Below are positions 4,798 through 5,309 of a DNA stretch of 5,309 nucleotides, piece by piece. The DNA comes from Treponema sp. (GTDB taxonomy: Bacteria; Spirochaetota; Spirochaetia; Treponematales; Treponemataceae). The translations under genes and the position numbers were made by a program. Where the stretch lies: assembly GCA_003455655.1 (NCBI GenBank), contig DMQP01000011.1, forward strand, positions 1 through 5,309. Reading direction: 5' to 3'. Every line of letters begins with the position of its first letter. Within the stretch, counting starts at the first letter, position 1. The notes beneath the pieces were generated by a model that did not search any database, was not told the DNA's origin, and was given only the letters and a program-made list of their open reading frames with translations.

Positions 4798-5309
4798 ATG
4801 CTGTATAGGGAATTAGAACAGCCGCAAGCCGGCGACCGTGTTGTGGTGGGAATGTCAGGTGGTGTTGACTCAACGCTTACACTTCAGCTTTTAAAAGAAA
4901 AGGGCTGTATTGTAACGGGCGTTACCATGTCTCTGTGGAAAGGAGACTTAGACCTTCCTTCTGACGGAAGAGTTTTGCATGACAGTTGCTATGGTCCGGG
5001 CGAAGAAGAAGACATAGAACAGTGCCGTGAATTTTGCAAGACGCTTGGTGTTCCCTATTATGTAATCGATGTAAAAGAAGACTATCAGCGTGAAGTTCTT
5101 GATTATTTCAAATCAGAATATCGTGCTGGCCGAACTCCAAATCCTTGTGTGCGTTGCAACCGTTTTATAAAATTTGGTGCACTGCTTTCGGGTTTGCAAA
5201 AAATGGGGCTTGAATACGACTATTTTTGTACAGGACATTATGCAAAAGTTGTCAGAGGTTCAGAAGCGGTGGGTTCACTCTACGGCATTACTGACCGTGA
5301 AAGAGCAGA
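4798..5309 (+). CDS. mnmA: tRNA-specific 2-thiouridylase MnmA, N-terminal part
   Basis: MnmA activates C2 of U34 in tRNA-Lys, tRNA-Glu and tRNA-Gln with ATP and inserts sulfur to give 2-thiouridine, which improves decoding accuracy. The first 170 codons are present and the gene runs off the right edge. The ATP PP-loop is VGMSGGVDST (17-26). AGRTPNPCVRCNRFIKFG (110-127) is the conserved block with the catalytic cysteine at C120, and TGHYAK (145-150) follows. The catalytic block reads C117-x-x-C120 where E. coli MnmA has D-x-x-C. The segment HDSCYGPGEEEDIEQC (61-76) replaces the usual region between the PP-loop and the catalytic block. The second catalytic cysteine would be beyond the window. 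The ATG at 4798 is the first start after an in-frame TAA at 4768-4770; there is no Shine-Dalgarno sequence. The C-terminal domains are not visible. Confidence 0.95.
   Translation, partial: MLYRELEQPQAGDRVVVGMSGGVDSTLTLQLLKEKGCIVTGVTMSLWKGDLDLPSDGRVLHDSCYGPGEEEDIEQCREFCKTLGVPYYVIDVKEDYQREVLDYFKSEYRAGRTPNPCVRCNRFIKFGALLSGLQKMGLEYDYFCTGHYAKVVRGSEAVGSLYGITDRERA

Noticed and set aside
4790..4816. Eight-codon reading frame overlapping the mnmA start, as a possible regulatory upstream ORF
   Set aside because: Its ATG falls inside the proposed mnmA -10, so it would not be transcribed; there is no ribosome site and the product has no features.

Overview
The window most likely comes from a host-associated treponeme (Spirochaetota) of fairly low G+C content, clearly more AT-rich than T. 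pallidum. This is inferred from the spirochete-type lipoboxes (FISC, LGAC), the style of the HisRS and MnmA proteins, and three envelope proteins that resemble spirochete-restricted conserved proteins. It was not established by a search.

Layout: (1) Positions 1-95 on the minus strand hold the first 31 codons of secA, the preprotein translocase ATPase. (2) A 180-bp divergent intergenic region (96-275) has one promoter-like element facing each way and two adjacent hairpins or palindromes between them. (3) A tight rightward cluster of five genes spans 276-3438: a large lipoprotein with beta-propeller-like repeats, a single-pass membrane protein, a four-helix membrane protein, a MutT-type Nudix hydrolase, and a small lipoprotein with an SH3-like domain. 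Spacers are 14, 18 and 9 bp, then a 4-bp ATGA overlap, so this is probably one operon. (4) hisS (histidyl-tRNA synthetase) runs leftward from 4736 to 3435. Its stop codon overlaps that of the last operon gene through a shared TTAA. (5) A 61-bp divergent region separates hisS from mnmA (tRNA U34 2-thiouridylase), which runs off the right edge.

The gene set combines core translation and export (secA, hisS, mnmA) with an envelope cluster of unknown role. The most notable pattern is that all four genes that begin a transcription unit (secA, the propeller lipoprotein, hisS, mnmA) lack a clear Shine-Dalgarno sequence. Each also has a candidate -35/-10 pair with exactly 17-bp spacing, whose -10 ends only 6-9 nt before the ATG. 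The operon-internal genes do have purine-rich ribosome sites, best seen at the third gene (GGAGG). This suggests leaderless or nearly leaderless mRNAs for the lead genes. No RNA genes, insertion sequences, CRISPR arrays or phage genes were seen. The window does not show an obvious new defence or mobile system. What remains unexplained is the three-protein envelope module and the palindromes in front of it.
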